A DNA stretch of 64,000 bases from Anadara kagoshimensis. Lineage: Eukaryota > Mollusca > Bivalvia > Arcoida > Arcidae. The notes under the pieces are model-generated. The model searched no databases and was not told the DNA's origin. It was given only the letters and a program-made list of their open reading frames with translations. The position numbers and the translations under genes were made by a program. Below are positions 1 to 13,600 of this stretch, one piece after another. Within the stretch, counting starts at the first letter, position 1. The number at the start of each line of letters is the position of its first letter. The stretch spans positions 25,346,583 through 25,410,582 of the forward strand of contig CM037874.1 of the NCBI GenBank assembly GCA_021292105.1. The letters are read 5' to 3'.

Positions 1-1
1 T

Positions 2-295
2 GTACACAATTGTGCATATTTTTACAAATGTCATCTTGGAATACCAACCCGACTAAAATGTCAAGTTGGAGATGTATTCGATTCAAGAACTCAAACATGT
101 AACTATAAAGACGCTGTCTCCTGCTACAGCCAGATCTCGTGCCCGCGAGAAACAGGACTATTTCCGTATCCGGGAGACTGCTTTAAATTTCTGAATTGTT
201 TCAGAGGAATTTCGTATGTTTTAACATGCCCCAAAGGACTTATGTTTGATAAGGTCTCAAAACGTTGTTTACGTCCCGGCGAAACATTTTGTTGA
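2..295 (+). CDS. 3' coding exon of a chitin-binding (peritrophin-A type) protein, partial
   Basis: The frame starting at base 2 is open for 97 codons and ends in TGA at 293-295. It encodes two cysteine-rich modules. The first contains NCAYFYKCHLG and later a TCNY segment. The second runs from ISCPRE through PGDCFKFLNC to a terminal RPGETFC. The C..(F/Y)..C..G and C-P-x-G-L-x-F-D-x-x-x-x-x-C spacing is typical of the type 2 chitin-binding domain (CBM14, peritrophin-A). Members are usually secreted and bind chitin in shell matrix, gut lining or mucus. The 5' part lies outside the window, so the number of modules, signal peptide and other domains are unknown. A minus-strand frame over 124-336 is a shadow of this exon. 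Confidence 0.85.
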   Translation, partial: VHNCAYFYKCHLGIPTRLKCQVGDVFDSRTQTCNYKDAVSCYSQISCPRETGLFPYPGDCFKFLNCFRGISYVLTCPKGLMFDKVSKRCLRPGETFC

Positions 296-319
296 CAATG
301 TTTACTCAAAAAAGTGTAA

Positions 320-325
320 AATAAA
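320..325 (+). terminator. Poly(A) signal of the chitin-binding gene
   Basis: AATAAA lies 25 bases after the TGA stop of the exon ending at 295, the right strand and distance for a short 3' UTR. Cleavage is expected some 10-30 bases further on. Confidence 0.6.
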
Positions 326-699
326 TATTTATTCAATTTTAATATAATTAATCATTGGGCTTTGTATATAATCTTAACGTCATTATTGAAAAGTGTAAAT
401 ATGTATTCTTTTTAATATAACATAATTATTGCGCTTTGTATATATAGCATAATACTTCATTGTAACATATTTATCATTGAAGCACCTTAATCAGTATTAA
501 CACGTGACTATATATGAGTACAGACCTTAAGTGTTTGTCGGTGAGAATGTCACAAAATAGGGAGCAATAGTCTCAAAGTTTTTCACATGTAGTGATGGCT
601 ATTAAATATTAAATTATATTTATATGTATGTAATGACTGTTGTTATGCCTTTTCATTTCAAAATCGCATATTTTCTTTTCGACCACTTGCTAAGTCAGT

Positions 700-1155
700 A
701 ATCATCTCGTCTTGTTGTATTGTTTCTTTGAAATTGAAGTCGCCAATGTCTTGCTCATTTGGCAATCACTTCTTGTTGAGCTGTTTTCAAATCAAATTTG
801 TCCTTTTTATTATTGTCTTGTTGAGTTTTTTTTAGAAAAAAATCTCGCCGGATTTTGCTATTCGGTAAAACCTCATGGTCTTGTATTACTAAGTATTGTT
901 TTGTTTGATATCGTAGTCGCCGGTTTTGCTATTGAGTAAAACCTGATGGTCTTGTGTTGTTTTGAAGACGCCGGTTGTTGCCCATTCGATAACCCACCCC
1001 TCTTGTTGTACTGTTTTTGCTCATTCACTAACGCCCTTGCCTTCCATTGTTTTGTTTGAAATCGAAGTTGTCGGTTTCCTGCTCATATTGGTAACCCCTT
1101 ATCTTGTACTGTTTTGTTGGAAGTGTTTTGCTCATTCGTTGTAACGCAATGTAAT
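700..1155. repeat. Degenerate minisatellite, unit about 55-90 bp
   Basis: A motif of the form CTTGTTGTATTGTTTTGTTTG, followed by AAATCGAAGTCGCCGGTTT, GCTCATTCG and GTAACCCC, recurs about six times with insertions and deletions (near 710, 770, 880, 955, 1005 and 1050). Unit length and sequence have drifted, so the array is old. Short frames across it are repeat translations, not genes. Confidence 0.7.
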
Positions 1156-1387
1156 ATAATATAGTCCAGGGTTTTTTAATTGATTTGATTTACTACATGG
1201 TGATATCGAATTGAAAACGCCCACCGAAAATTAAGAGACTTTGATAACTTGTAGTGGTTGAAAGACATAAAACGGGTCAAACTTAGCCTCGGAGCAAACA
1301 TTGCTTGACGCCATTTGTCAAATACCGTCATAAAAATGACCATTAGCAATTTCAATATGTAATTTGTTTGTTTTTTGTTTATCATTT

Positions 1388-1510
1388 GAATTGTTTGTCT
1401 GCAATGTTATTTCATTAAGTTACAACATTTAGATTCTATGTTTGTTTATCAGTGTGAATTGTTTGTCTGCAATGCCATTTTATTTAGGCGCAGCATTTAG
1501 ATTCTATTTA
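1388..1510. repeat. Two-copy direct repeat, 68-bp period
   Basis: GAATTGTTTGTCTGCAATG begins at 1388 and again at 1456. Both copies continue to a CATTTAGATTCTAT end. They differ by several substitutions, so this is an old small tandem duplication. Confidence 0.75.
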
Positions 1511-3828
1511 TACAGTTTTAAATATATATAGTTTTTATATATAAATCTACGACGACATTCAGTACAATTCTCTGAACAGTTCAGCATATAAAATTGCCTT
1601 ATAACAATCTAATTTTATCACATGCAAGTTTTTATTATTATTAAAAACCATTTTCTTTACTACTGGTCTATATATACATGTATTTGATGAAGGTAGTGGA
1701 ATACTTATTGGTTGGTTGGTACGAATATTTCCTTTAATATATCAAATACTAAATGTTTGTATTACGTAACTCGTATATCTTACCATAAGTGTATTCAGCT
1801 TATTTTGTGTGTTTTGTGAAATATTTACATTGTGAAATAATAAATAAATTCAAACTCAAAGGTATTTATAACGGGTAGCTTAGTTTGATTTTTTTTATTT
1901 TCTTTCATTGAACGCTTTAATAAACAGATATGCTTGTAGTAGGGTTAAGGAGTAAAACGAATAGAAAGAAAATTACTGTATTTAAATAAAGTGCAACTTT
2001 AAACGATCATGCACGGGTAACGTGCTTGTTGTAATTCTCTGCACATATTTGAAAATGAAACCCTGAACTTTAGTACAGTAAATCCCTTTCTTCGCCTTAA
2101 CTTATTAAATTATCTTGCTATCTTGCGTTGTAGACATAAATTGTGCGCAAAATGTAATATACAGAATCCTTCGCAGTAGAGCTTGAGCTTGATACTATAA
2201 AGATATCGAACTTGAATACAATTGAAAAGTTTATGTTAATCGGAGAAAATTTTGATTAGATAAACAACAACTATGAACAAATACTAAAATCATAATATTC
2301 ATAATATACGGCTCCATTGAACATTATTTTGTCATGAAATTCAGTGCCCGTCCAAAGTGGAGGGTTTTATAATACGTGGTCTCACTACATGTATGTGATT
2401 GTTTTTATTTTGTCTTGTTTCCGGATTCTTCTTACATTTTATTAAAATTAATTTTAAAGTGTTCTAGGCTGTGTTGGCTTTAACCAAGTATAAAAAAGTA
2501 CATGCTTTCCAGCAGCAAATCTCATTTACCTCCTACACAAACAATTACGTTTGACTATGTATGGGATTGTTTGAGCTACGTAAACAAGTTAACTGTTATA
2601 GTAATTAATAGTCTTACACAATGACTGATTTATTCATAACAGAAAAGAAAAACAAAGGAGTAGGTATTATATCCTCTGGTGTCATCGGCTTAAACATTTT
2701 CCAATGTCAAACTCTTGAACTTTGACTGAAAATTACTATATTTTCATAAATGTTATTGTACAAGACATTAAGGCCACACGACACAGTTGAAGATTTTCAT
2801 CAACCTATCTTAAACAATTGTCTAAATAAAGAGTTTCGGTTTGCATCAATGTATTTTTGAAAAAAAATATCTTTTAAATATTTGCGGTTTTTATAAATGT
2901 AAAATTACCAACACCATTTTATCTTTAAAGATTTGAAGGGGGTGACAACTCTACTCTAGGAGTTTTTGGGCTTGTACGTAGGACTACTTACAAGCATATA
3001 AGAGGTTTCAAGAAGGCCTGGATGGGTATCTCGAAACTATCTAAATGTTACGATATCAGTTCAATGTGTTAGACGATACGTCAAGATAGCTTCTAATTGC
3101 CCACACATGAACTCTCTGGTAATATAGGTTAAATAAGTTAAACTGCCCCGACTCTCCTTAAAAAGCGTATATATGCAATAAAACTACATATAGGCTAACA
3201 ACATTGACCTGGGCGCCTGACCCTTGATTTAAATATTCATTATGGACAGGTAATATTAAGTTATTGGGGTACCCGTGTCTATTTCTTCTATGTTGTGACC
3301 ACTAATCGCGGGAAATGTGTATATGTATTAAGTGCGAAATCCTAACGCTTCCCATGTGATAGTTGGATTCTCCTACATGAATATTTCTAATGAAAGGTCA
3401 AACGGACAGGTCAAAGTTGTTTGCCTATACATGTAGATCTTGTTTGCATACTTTAAACTCTGAAAATAGAATGAAATAACATACGTAACTTTGTCTGTCA
3501 TTGTTTCCACTTATTTAAAATCTGTTCCGTGTTGGCATTAAAGAGATACATTTTTTGTCGTTGTTTTTTCATATGAAAATATACCTCACCTTAAAAGTTG
3601 AATCATCAATTTTTATTTAAGTTTTTCATATTTGTCACTTAAAACACTGTCATTGACCTTTGAAACGGACTGGTAAACACATGTTCCGTTTATGTGAATA
3701 TTTACGAACTACGTTTAACAGGTAAACCAACCTGTTATGCATACACACAGGTAACACACAAAACATTGAACATTTGATTATAGAAGTAACCCCCTGCTTC
3801 ATCTTTTTAAGGCGGGTACCATATCAAC

Positions 3829-3915
3829 ATGGCCGTCGAGGGTACAGTTCTAGGATGGGAGGATATTCTTGTTATAATTGGATATTTCGTTAGCGTTATT
3901 ATTGTAGGAATTCTG
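3829..3915 (+). CDS. SLC5 exon 1 (start codon, TM0)
   Basis: ATG follows ATCAAC and is itself followed by G, a good start context. It encodes 29 residues beginning [16 protein letters not shown] and a first hydrophobic helix ending VGIL. The donor is GTAAGT at 3916. The exon ends in phase 0. The N-terminus is shorter than in human SGLT1 but reaches the same first helix. Confidence 0.85.
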
Positions 3916-4626
3916 GTAAGTTGAATTTTGTAATTTAAAAAATTTAAATTTTAAACAAAAATGTACAAAAAGCATTTATAAAATTAAAAAATTTAACTGA
4001 CAAACTTTTGAACCCGAAGAAATTCAAGTTGTCTTATATTCTTATAAGAAGGGTCTTTCAAACATGTATGTTTACATATTTTACGATTTTACATGTATAT
4101 CTCGTCTGCTTAAGTTTATTAACCTTTTAGTACGAAGTGTCTTCAGATATAAATAATTATATAACATGGCCTACGAGATAGTTACAATTAAAAATTATGT
4201 CTTCAAACATTCCATCAAATCTAAAAGTTATAAGCACCACGTTTTATCGAATTTTCGCCAGATATTCCCATTGTTATGTTTTATAGGGGACATAAAACTG
4301 GATAAAGCTATACTAACGATATACCAAGGTCGATCAATCAAATGATGGGCAAGAAGACAAATTATTTGATGACAGTTTTTGTGATAGACAGGCGGTGATA
4401 TTAATAGCGTTATTATAAATTATCTGTTATTTATGAATGACGTAAGCGCCCACATACACAAATCACATGCATAAAATTGTGTGGAAGAATGCACTCACAC
4501 CAAATGCAATGATGTTATAATTTCCAGAAATGACACACGTCTATTTAGCATTTTGCTGGCACTGGCATACCATACATTATGCATTATTTTCAAATTTTAT
4601 TATCGTAATTTTTGAATATATATATA

Positions 4627-4672
<46 letters not shown>

Positions 4673-7600
4673 ATATACATATATATAAAGATAAAACATT
4701 TGCAGTACCACCCATGTGTTCACAAGAGATGATACACAATGTATGCAAATGTCAAAAGGGAAAGGTAGAAACAGACGTATGCAATCGAAAACTGAGTTTG
4801 TAGGCTAAATAACTGACATATATTTTTGTGAATTATAATATACAATACATTCGTTCGAGTTACCCGGTTAGCTTATCCACAAGAGATGTATTATTTTGAA
4901 TTAATGACAATCTTTGACAATTGTCCAATGCAAAATTCACTTAAACTAATACTGTCTACATATTTGTATTTTGGTTTAATATGGTACTGAGTACGGAAAA
5001 TTATCTTGCGTTCGAAACTTATTAAAACCGAAAAAATGCTTATGGTATTAATAGGAGCCAACCTAATTAAGCGAAGACGACAAAGAAAAATGGCAATAAC
5101 ACAGTTTCTATCATTCTGTTGTTTTCACGTTTTTGTTCGTTCCATTCGACATCGTTTGCATATTGTCTTAGAACTGTCATGTACATGTGCTGATTTTCAA
5201 TGTATTACTTTAATTAAAATACAAGATCAGGACATGGCAAGACTGTACCATTGTCATTTACCACTTTCTGAATGTATTTTATGATAAAATTCAAAAAGTG
5301 GTATATGATACCATTATTGAAATATCATACCACCGTCTAAAATATAATGGTAATTTGAAAACCAGAATAAGTACATAAATACCATTACATGCATTGTTAT
5401 GGCTTCTACCATTCATGATTTACTTACCTGCTTTATAAGAGTTTTATTTAACAAATACTGTGGAGAGTTTGTTTATAAGTTCCTAATTCAATATTTACGC
5501 CACAGTTGATAAAAAACCCTGGCCGCTTAGTATACATGTTTCAGCTCTTATACATTGATGTTGAGTATTGTGTCTAGAGTCACCATTCATATCTTACGCT
5601 ACCTATGCGGTTGTTCGTTGTATCGTGTCGCGCCCATTCAAATATTTCAAATCCATTCAATACGCGTAAAATGGTACAGATCACACCTTATCACGTTATG
5701 TATATATTAATTTATTACATATTTATTGCACACTCTTAGGGATATATTGTAAGTTTAAACTTTTATGTCAAAGTGACATTGTTATATATATGGTTTGGTC
5801 TACATTTCACTTTTAAATACATTCTATCGATACTGTTACGTTCATTACTAATACTTGTTCATGCATTTTAGACCGAAACCGATAGCTTTTTTTATTACCA
5901 AAAATACTCCGTCACGCATCATCAACAAGGCTGACACAATTTTATATAAAGAGATTCTTTACTGATCACCAGACTGGGTAAAGCGTAAAATCAGTGCTAT
6001 AAAATTAAAGTTCACAGAAAGTATGACCATGCAGACCGTGTCTAATTTGAATATTTCATAAAGTAAAGGGTACATTTGATCATCTACCTGTGTAAAACCC
6101 TTATGTGTAAGAGTAGAAACATCATTTACATAGACATTTATTTGTAACAAGTAATAATTATATATGTTTATAGCAATTCATGTAAATGATTAAAAAATAA
6201 AAAATAAAAAGCCAGTTTCGTCTTTTTACAAGTAATATATAAGATATCCGAATCACAATCCAGACGCAAAGTAAAAACTTTGGTACTGAAAAGTTAGGTT
6301 AGACACGTGAACTTCCACCAGGGAAGTGAGGTCGGGTGCTCCGGAAGGGTAAGCACCTCCTATTTAGCTAGCCACACCCGCCACGTGTGTAATCAAAATT
6401 GTGTGAAAGAGTATGTGACGTAAATGTTCGTCTGGTAAATGGTTTGATTAAGCCAGGTTATCCAATGAGTTATCTAAGCTGTTGAACCCTGTCTTTGAAT
6501 GATATGAACGTTTCACAAAAACGTGGTAATGGCATTTTGATTATTAATAAAAAAAATTTGAGGCAAATACGTATTCCAAAACAAATTGTCGACATGTAGT
6601 GTATACGACTAGATTTGAATTGAATATATCTTTCAAAACAATTCAAAAAGGGCATGACGGATTAAACATTGAACTGTGGTACTGTTCTCCTCTTCAAATT
6701 TAAGCATGCCTTTTGGGAAATTGCATTTGAATATGTTCTTATGATTTACAAAACCATTACAACTGCAATGCAGATGAAGTTTCTTAATTGCTATTATGTC
6801 AATAGTTCAAAATTTCAAAATTTTTAACAAACAACATTCAATCATATCTGCTACTATTGGAGGGCATGTATCAGCGGCCTGGTCCTCAATAATTGCATGA
6901 CATAAAAACCCGTACAACGTGTCCCGTGACAAATACATCCCAGAAAGTCAAAGTGGTAAAATGGTACATGTATGTGGAATTCAAATTATACAGTGTAAAT
7001 GAAAATGATATATTTAAGGTTTTAACGATGATTGTCGGAGTTTAACAATTACGCAATTTAAATGGTTAGGTATTTATACACGCGAGCAAACACACGCACA
7101 TGAAAAATCGGGCATTCAATCCCCCAAGTTTATAATTTTCGAGGTTAATTGTTACATTTGTAACAGGAGGTGTTAGTCACCTAGTCACACCAAATGTCAG
7201 AACACACCTCAGATAATGTAGAAAAACGTACCTATTGTCAGTATGTACGTGACCACACATTAAATCAGGGAACGAATGATAAATCGGTTAATTTTAAAAT
7301 AGTTTTATTAATTAATACAATATAATAGAGACGGAAATATACACAGATATTTTAATTAAACGACAGTTAAGTAAGTCAGTGTTGTAAAAAGCTTATTAGT
7401 TAAAGGAAACACAACAAGAAAAATAAGTAAACATCAATGTCCATGTTCACTTATTGTTAGCATTACATATACATGTAGTGCAAAAAAAGGGACTAGAAAC
7501 CACACCATGTTCAAAGTTTTTAGAGACTGCATGGAAAGATGAATAAACAAATATGAATAAACGGGTTAAAAAAAAACACTTTAATGAGCTCTACAGAGAA

Positions 7601-10600
7601 ATCGAAGTGCCAATGAAGTTGCAGTTACGCAATATTATACACTGGATAGCATACATCACACTTTAGTGCCGAATTAGTGTCAAATCGGCAGATAATCTCG
7701 GTCCCTAGCTATAACTCGGCACCTTTTCGGTAGCTGCTGTCCACAGCTCCACAGCTCTGTAGTTTTTTTGGGCGCTCGACCAATCTGCTCCTTTTCGGCC
7801 ACTCGTCTCCTCCTTAGCTAGAAAACATTAATGAACATGCCTGTTGTCACAGGTACATTGCATATCGTGCATAATGTTGTAGTGATACGAAACTTATAAT
7901 TTGGCAAACCAGTGGATTTCACACTATACATTATGTCCAATCATTGCTACAGAATAAAAACAAATACAATAATTACACCTATTGGACTTGTATCTCTACT
8001 GGTGAACTAAGCCTCCCCAAGGATATTGTCAACGAAGGCGGCAATACATTGTATTTTCAGATAAACATTGTTCTTCAAACTAAGAAAGCTTGTTCGTGCC
8101 ACGTAATCTGATTTTTTTCTCAAATCGTTGGGTACAATTTTTAAAATCGTACGTATGATTTAAAAAATCGTACCTACGAATTTAAAAACCGTACCTACGA
8201 TTTGAGAAAAAAATCAGATTACAAAGTGGCACGAACACGCTTTCGTATCAGACTTATCCGCTTCTTGGAAAAAAAAACTGTAGAAACCACTGTGACTGTG
8301 ACAGTAAAATACTCTTTATATCCATAGAAAATCAAATCGATATTTTTCATTTACTTGTATCTAGTCGTAACAGAAAATCTGTATGCGCATCCGCGATTAG
8401 CCTAAAATATATCTGCATAGGTTAAAACGTTGGTGCTATGGGGATTTAACATGTTGAAAAACCATGCAAATGGCGGATTCTGTTGCGCATATGACGTAAA
8501 ACGTCACCAAGGACATCACTTCCGGTGTAAACATCGTCATTTTCGCATGTGTAAAATCTCCATACCGCCGACATTTTCCTTTCTACAGACATACTTTATG
8601 ACAATCGTGGATGCGCATACATATTTCCTGTTACGACTAGGTACAAGTAAGTGAAAAATATCAAACTTTATTCAAATTTATTTGATTTTCTATGGATATA
8701 AAGAGAATTTCATTGTCACAGTCACAGTGGTTTCTACAGTATGCTATGCTTATTGGCTTAGGTGGATTTGGTAAAATACATTTTTGTCCTTCTATTTTTC
8801 TCATTTTAACAACTTAAATTTTTTTGGATCTTCAAAATTTTGGTCCGATCACCAATGATAAGGAGTTTTATTCTGAAACGGCCGTCTAGTGCTATTAATT
8901 TAAAACATATTTAGTTATAATTGTATCTACATTTATTTACTTGCTTTATTTGAACAGTGATATAATACAAAAACAGAAAAATCAAGCAATACCGAAAATG
9001 TTAAATATTTGCTAAACTCGCAACACCCGAATGACCGGTCATTGGAGTGACCACAGGGTCTGTAAAAGTTAATGTCCGATTATCATATTTTTGTTATTAG
9101 TACTTATTACCAGGTAAACATTTATAAATATTTCATAAAATTACTTATGCGTGTGTGTTTTCGAACACAATTATGTAGTTTGTAGGCATTTGGAAAGTAA
9201 CATAATGTTCTAAGTCAATGTTTTCGATGTATCATTGTGTTGCGGGTGTAGATAGCTACATGAGGTTTGTACCCTTCCGGTGCACTCGGCCTTGGAAGAA
9301 GACGTGTTTCGCCTAATTTGCCAGCTTCACGGGTTTTTATTGTACTTTGTGGCTTTGGTTTGGACATGGATTGGAATGTTTGGTTTTACTTTGCTTTGGG
9401 ATTTTGGTTTGGACATGGATTGGAATGTTTGGTTTTACTTTGCTTTGGGATTTTGGTTTGGACATGGATTGGAATGTTTGGTTTTACTTTGCTTTGGGAT
9501 TTTGGTTTGGACATGGATTGGTATGTTTGGTTTTACTTTGCTTTGGGATTTGGTTTGGACATGGATTGGTATGTTTGGTTTAACTTTGTTTCGGGATTTT
9601 GGTTTGGACATGGATTGGTATGTTCGTTTTTACTTTGCTTTAGGATTTTGGTTGGAATGATATGTTTGGTTTGATTAGTATTAACAAAATGTTTTATTAC
9701 GTCCTCAAAGTGTTGATGTCCTGTCTGATTTTTATTTACACCAAGGTGTTCAGAAAAGTCTCAATACATTGAAATTAAATAACTACTCAACCTGCAAGGA
9801 TAGGGAATTAGAAGATGTTTTGCTATCTAAACAGTTTACCTTCTAAAATTAAATTGGAAATGATTAGTTATTTAATTTGTAAATGTTATACAATTAATTA
9901 TAATTTATATTTTCTGAGAAAACTCTTGTTCAGAATATTTGTGCAAATTACAAAATTTTACACTTTTATCAGCATAGGTGGAGTGATTTTCTGTAAATCT
10001 GATAGATTAATCATACCCGGAAGTTAGATTTTGTATGACCAAAATAAAATACCAACTGCATGACAACACTGCCGAATACCGTAGATAAGGGTATATTTTA
10101 CACAGAATATCGTACTGTTAATCATTAATTTTCCGAGTATACAAGTATACAAACACTATCTTACATTTTGAAGGAAAAACAAGTTAATATCAAGATTTAT
10201 CTAGAAACTTTAACTTACTTTATCACGATATCACTAAGAAATATTGATATTACAGTCCAAGTTATCGAGTACATGGGTACAGTAAGTACTTACAGTACAG
10301 ACCTATCGAAAGTTTAACACTGACCTTACGAAAATGAAGCAAAGCTCGGTTGTAAAGTGACACGAAATATGGATACTGTAAACGTATTTATTTTCGCGGT
10401 GCTCTAATTTTCGCTTCTTTCGCAGTTGTTTGTTTTGCGGGGAAATTGATACCTAGCGAAAATTATGTAATGCTTATTATGTTATATTGCATATTTAAAA
10501 AACGCAAAAATTTAACTACGCGGATATGTCTAAATTTCCAATACCGCGAAAATAAATATACGCTAAATTACATACCTTAACAGTAGCTGGTGACCGAATT

Positions 10601-13600
10601 GCTGTCTAGCGATAGATAAAAGCTGTCGAAATATACAGGACCGTCCAGAAAGTTTGGAGCACCCCATAAAAGTGGTATATAGCTAGACACGAGTTTGTTT
10701 GCTATAACACATTTTGACGTGTTTTATCGAAGATTTGTTAATAATTACTTTCCTTTGACATACCACTGTAGATCTAACCAATGTAATTAATGAAGTATCG
10801 AGATTAGCTGATTATTTGGCATTTATTCGTTAGCTCAGTGTTAAACTTTTGACAGGTCAGTACTGTATATGTAAGCTGTCACATTATAAATATCAGATAT
10901 TCTACCCTGTGTTTTAAAACGTACATATTTACATAATGTACTCTATCCGAGATACAATAGGATTAATTTATGACGAGAATGACCTCAGATGACACATATA
11001 ATATAAAATTGATGTTGATACAGGGTAGCTCATGTAACTTACAAATGACATAAAATTCCATCATACAAATGCTTTTTTTGAAAAACACTGTATAATTTGG
11101 ATCACATAGGTGGTTTGGCCAAGAGCCAAGACCTTTTTGCACTAATAGAGGTGTATCAATATTTTAAAACAAAGGGCTAAAGACACCTTGAATAATTCGT
11201 ATAGTTTCTGAAATAGAACCTTTTTTGTCACATAGTCAGTCACTATCGAAGCTTCAATGCATTAAATTGTATTAAACCAATAAAATGACCAGCATAACTG
11301 TAGGTAAAACATCGAAATAATTACAAAAAACGCCCCAAAGAGAAATATTAACCTGCATACATAATTAATTGCCTTTTGTCTTGAACTATTAGAATATTAT
11401 AGAATAAGCTTTGGAAGAATTAAAATGGCAAATGCTACAAAACTGAAAAATTGGATTCTGAATTACTCAACTATTTCTGAACTGACCTCCTTGGACGATA
11501 TATTGAATGGAGCAGTGTAAAACTATACTTTACGCATCGTGATACCACACAAAGAAGAGCTTTTAAAATTCTTATACTTCTAGCGTTTTTGATGGACTTG
11601 ATAACAACTAATTGTTTTGTGACATATGAGCCTTATATTTATGAAAGTTTTGACAGCATTCGTCTCAGAATGAGTGGAATACTCTAACTGGAATGTAAAA
11701 CACCATTCCCAACTCTTTTGTAACTTGGTGTTAGATTGTCCGTTTATAGAAATCTGTCCATTATTAAGTGTGTGCTACAACTAAACGTGCTATAAGACAT
11801 TCAATAGTTACAAAAAGGATTGTTTTTGTCTGTTGTGCAGTTTTATATGTAAACAAATACCTGTATTTAAACTGAAAGAACATGTGAGAGAATGCATGTT
11901 TGGAGTTGTAAATAAAACACAATATTTACATAAATAGTCTATATACTTATGTGTGGTGTGGCTGTTTAGGTAATAAATACTTCTTATATGATTAATCATT
12001 TTGTCAACTAGACGTGTACACTAAAACTGGATTGAAATATTTAAATTGGTATCAGTCAACTTTCATTTTCAAACCTTCCTTTATTTTTTTCATAGTATCA
12101 TAAACAACTATTGATTTCTAGAGATAAATAAGTTCTGCACGTTTAATAACTTATGTAATCAAATCAACACATGACCAAATCACAATCCAAAAAAAGCCGA
12201 GTAATATGTATTTACACCAAGGTTGTCAGACCGAGTGCCTCAATAGGTGAAGTACCTCCTGTTCATCTAGCGATACCCTTGTAACAACTCCTAATGAAGT
12301 CCGACGCCTAATGAAGTCCTGACTTCATTAGGCGTCAAAATTGAAACGCCTAATGAAGTTCGGACTTCATTAGGCGTCGGCCTTCATTAGGAGTTGTTAC
12401 ATACCCTCCACGTGTGAAATCAAAATCGAGAATAAATTGGATCACGCAATTCATTTTTCTTGATTTGGTATAGTTCGATGTTCAATCTATACTAAATACA
12501 TGTCTGCATTTGCTGTTTTTTATGTTTTTAAATAATAATTTATTACCAGTGATCTCAATACATGTTTGCCTTGTGTTCTTATATTATTTGACATATTGTT
12601 GCTTTGGTTATTCTTTCATTTTCAAATAGATAACTTGCACTCGTACACATAAGACACAAATACAACGCATACAAACAAACTAGCCCATGTTCAAAGCACA
12701 ATCCAGCACCAAAGTATAATAAGCCTTTGAGAACCTGCAAATTTAGTCAAACGCGTGAACTGCCGACAGGAAAGTTAGGTCAGGTGCCCCGGAACATGTA
12801 CTTATATTACTCAGGGTGTATGGAAAACATGGTGGATAGCTTCTATTTACTATCGCTTCGAATTTTAAGCAACGTCATTATTTTCAATTAACAGATTCGT
12901 AAAATAGTTTTCAAGCAGCCCATGCGAAGGATGATAGGGCCAAAGACGGATGGGAAATCCCCGTATACCTTGCACTATACAAATAATAATATAACTATGT
13001 TCGTTTATTATTTTGGTCTGGTCATACGGTAAAGACGTGGTGGGGAGGTGATAATTTTAGCAAGGCTTTCATACTTTATATATAAACAAGTGTTAAATTG
13101 TAATTTGACACTGTCTTTTGTGACACATTTTATTTAAAAAGCTGACGGTTTTGTAAAGAGTACTTTTAAACATTTTAAAATGGGACAATAAAAAGTTTTA
13201 TAGAAAATTAAAACTCTGAAAACAGTCCATTAAATACAAACTGACCGTTTTGGTGAACTCTGGTCAAATAGCGTTTTATCCATTAGAATTTTATTCTTCA
13301 TTTTAATTAAAGGTTTAAGTATAAACGGCCCCAAATTTATGGTAAATAAATTGTCGATGAGGGTCGAATAGAGTGCTGGTTGAACATAAAACTCAAAGTC
13401 ACCTCAAGGACAAATATTATACAATGTATTGTGCTTCTAACCGTATCAAATTCTTTCTGTACTTTTTAAAACTGCGACATTTTCTTTATTTTTCATTTTT
13501 AAAGCCAGGTCAAACAATTTTCACATACATGTACACTTTTAATGCTGCACGTTTGGTTTTTATTAAATTGTTATGTTTGTAATTTAGCGATTTCCGAAAC

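Larger units (their letters stand above)
326..3828. other. Intergenic region, no gene seen
   Basis: The stretch is AT-rich with stops in all frames. It contains a degenerate minisatellite (about 700-1155) and a two-copy 68-bp tandem duplication (1388-1510). The promoter and any 5' non-coding exon of the SLC5 gene should lie at its right end. A pyrimidine-rich AG (CTTTTTAAG) just before GGCGGGTACC near 3811 could be an acceptor for a 5' UTR exon, but this cannot be confirmed from sequence alone. Confidence 0.5.

Noticed and set aside
124..336. Minus-strand 70-codon frame at the window start
   Set aside because: Antisense shadow of the chitin-binding exon.
9267..9674. Three overlapping forward frames of 78-135 codons rich in Trp, Phe, Gly and Asp-Met-Asp-Trp
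   Set aside because: They are translations of the 49-bp minisatellite in rotating frames; no coding bias outside the repeat.
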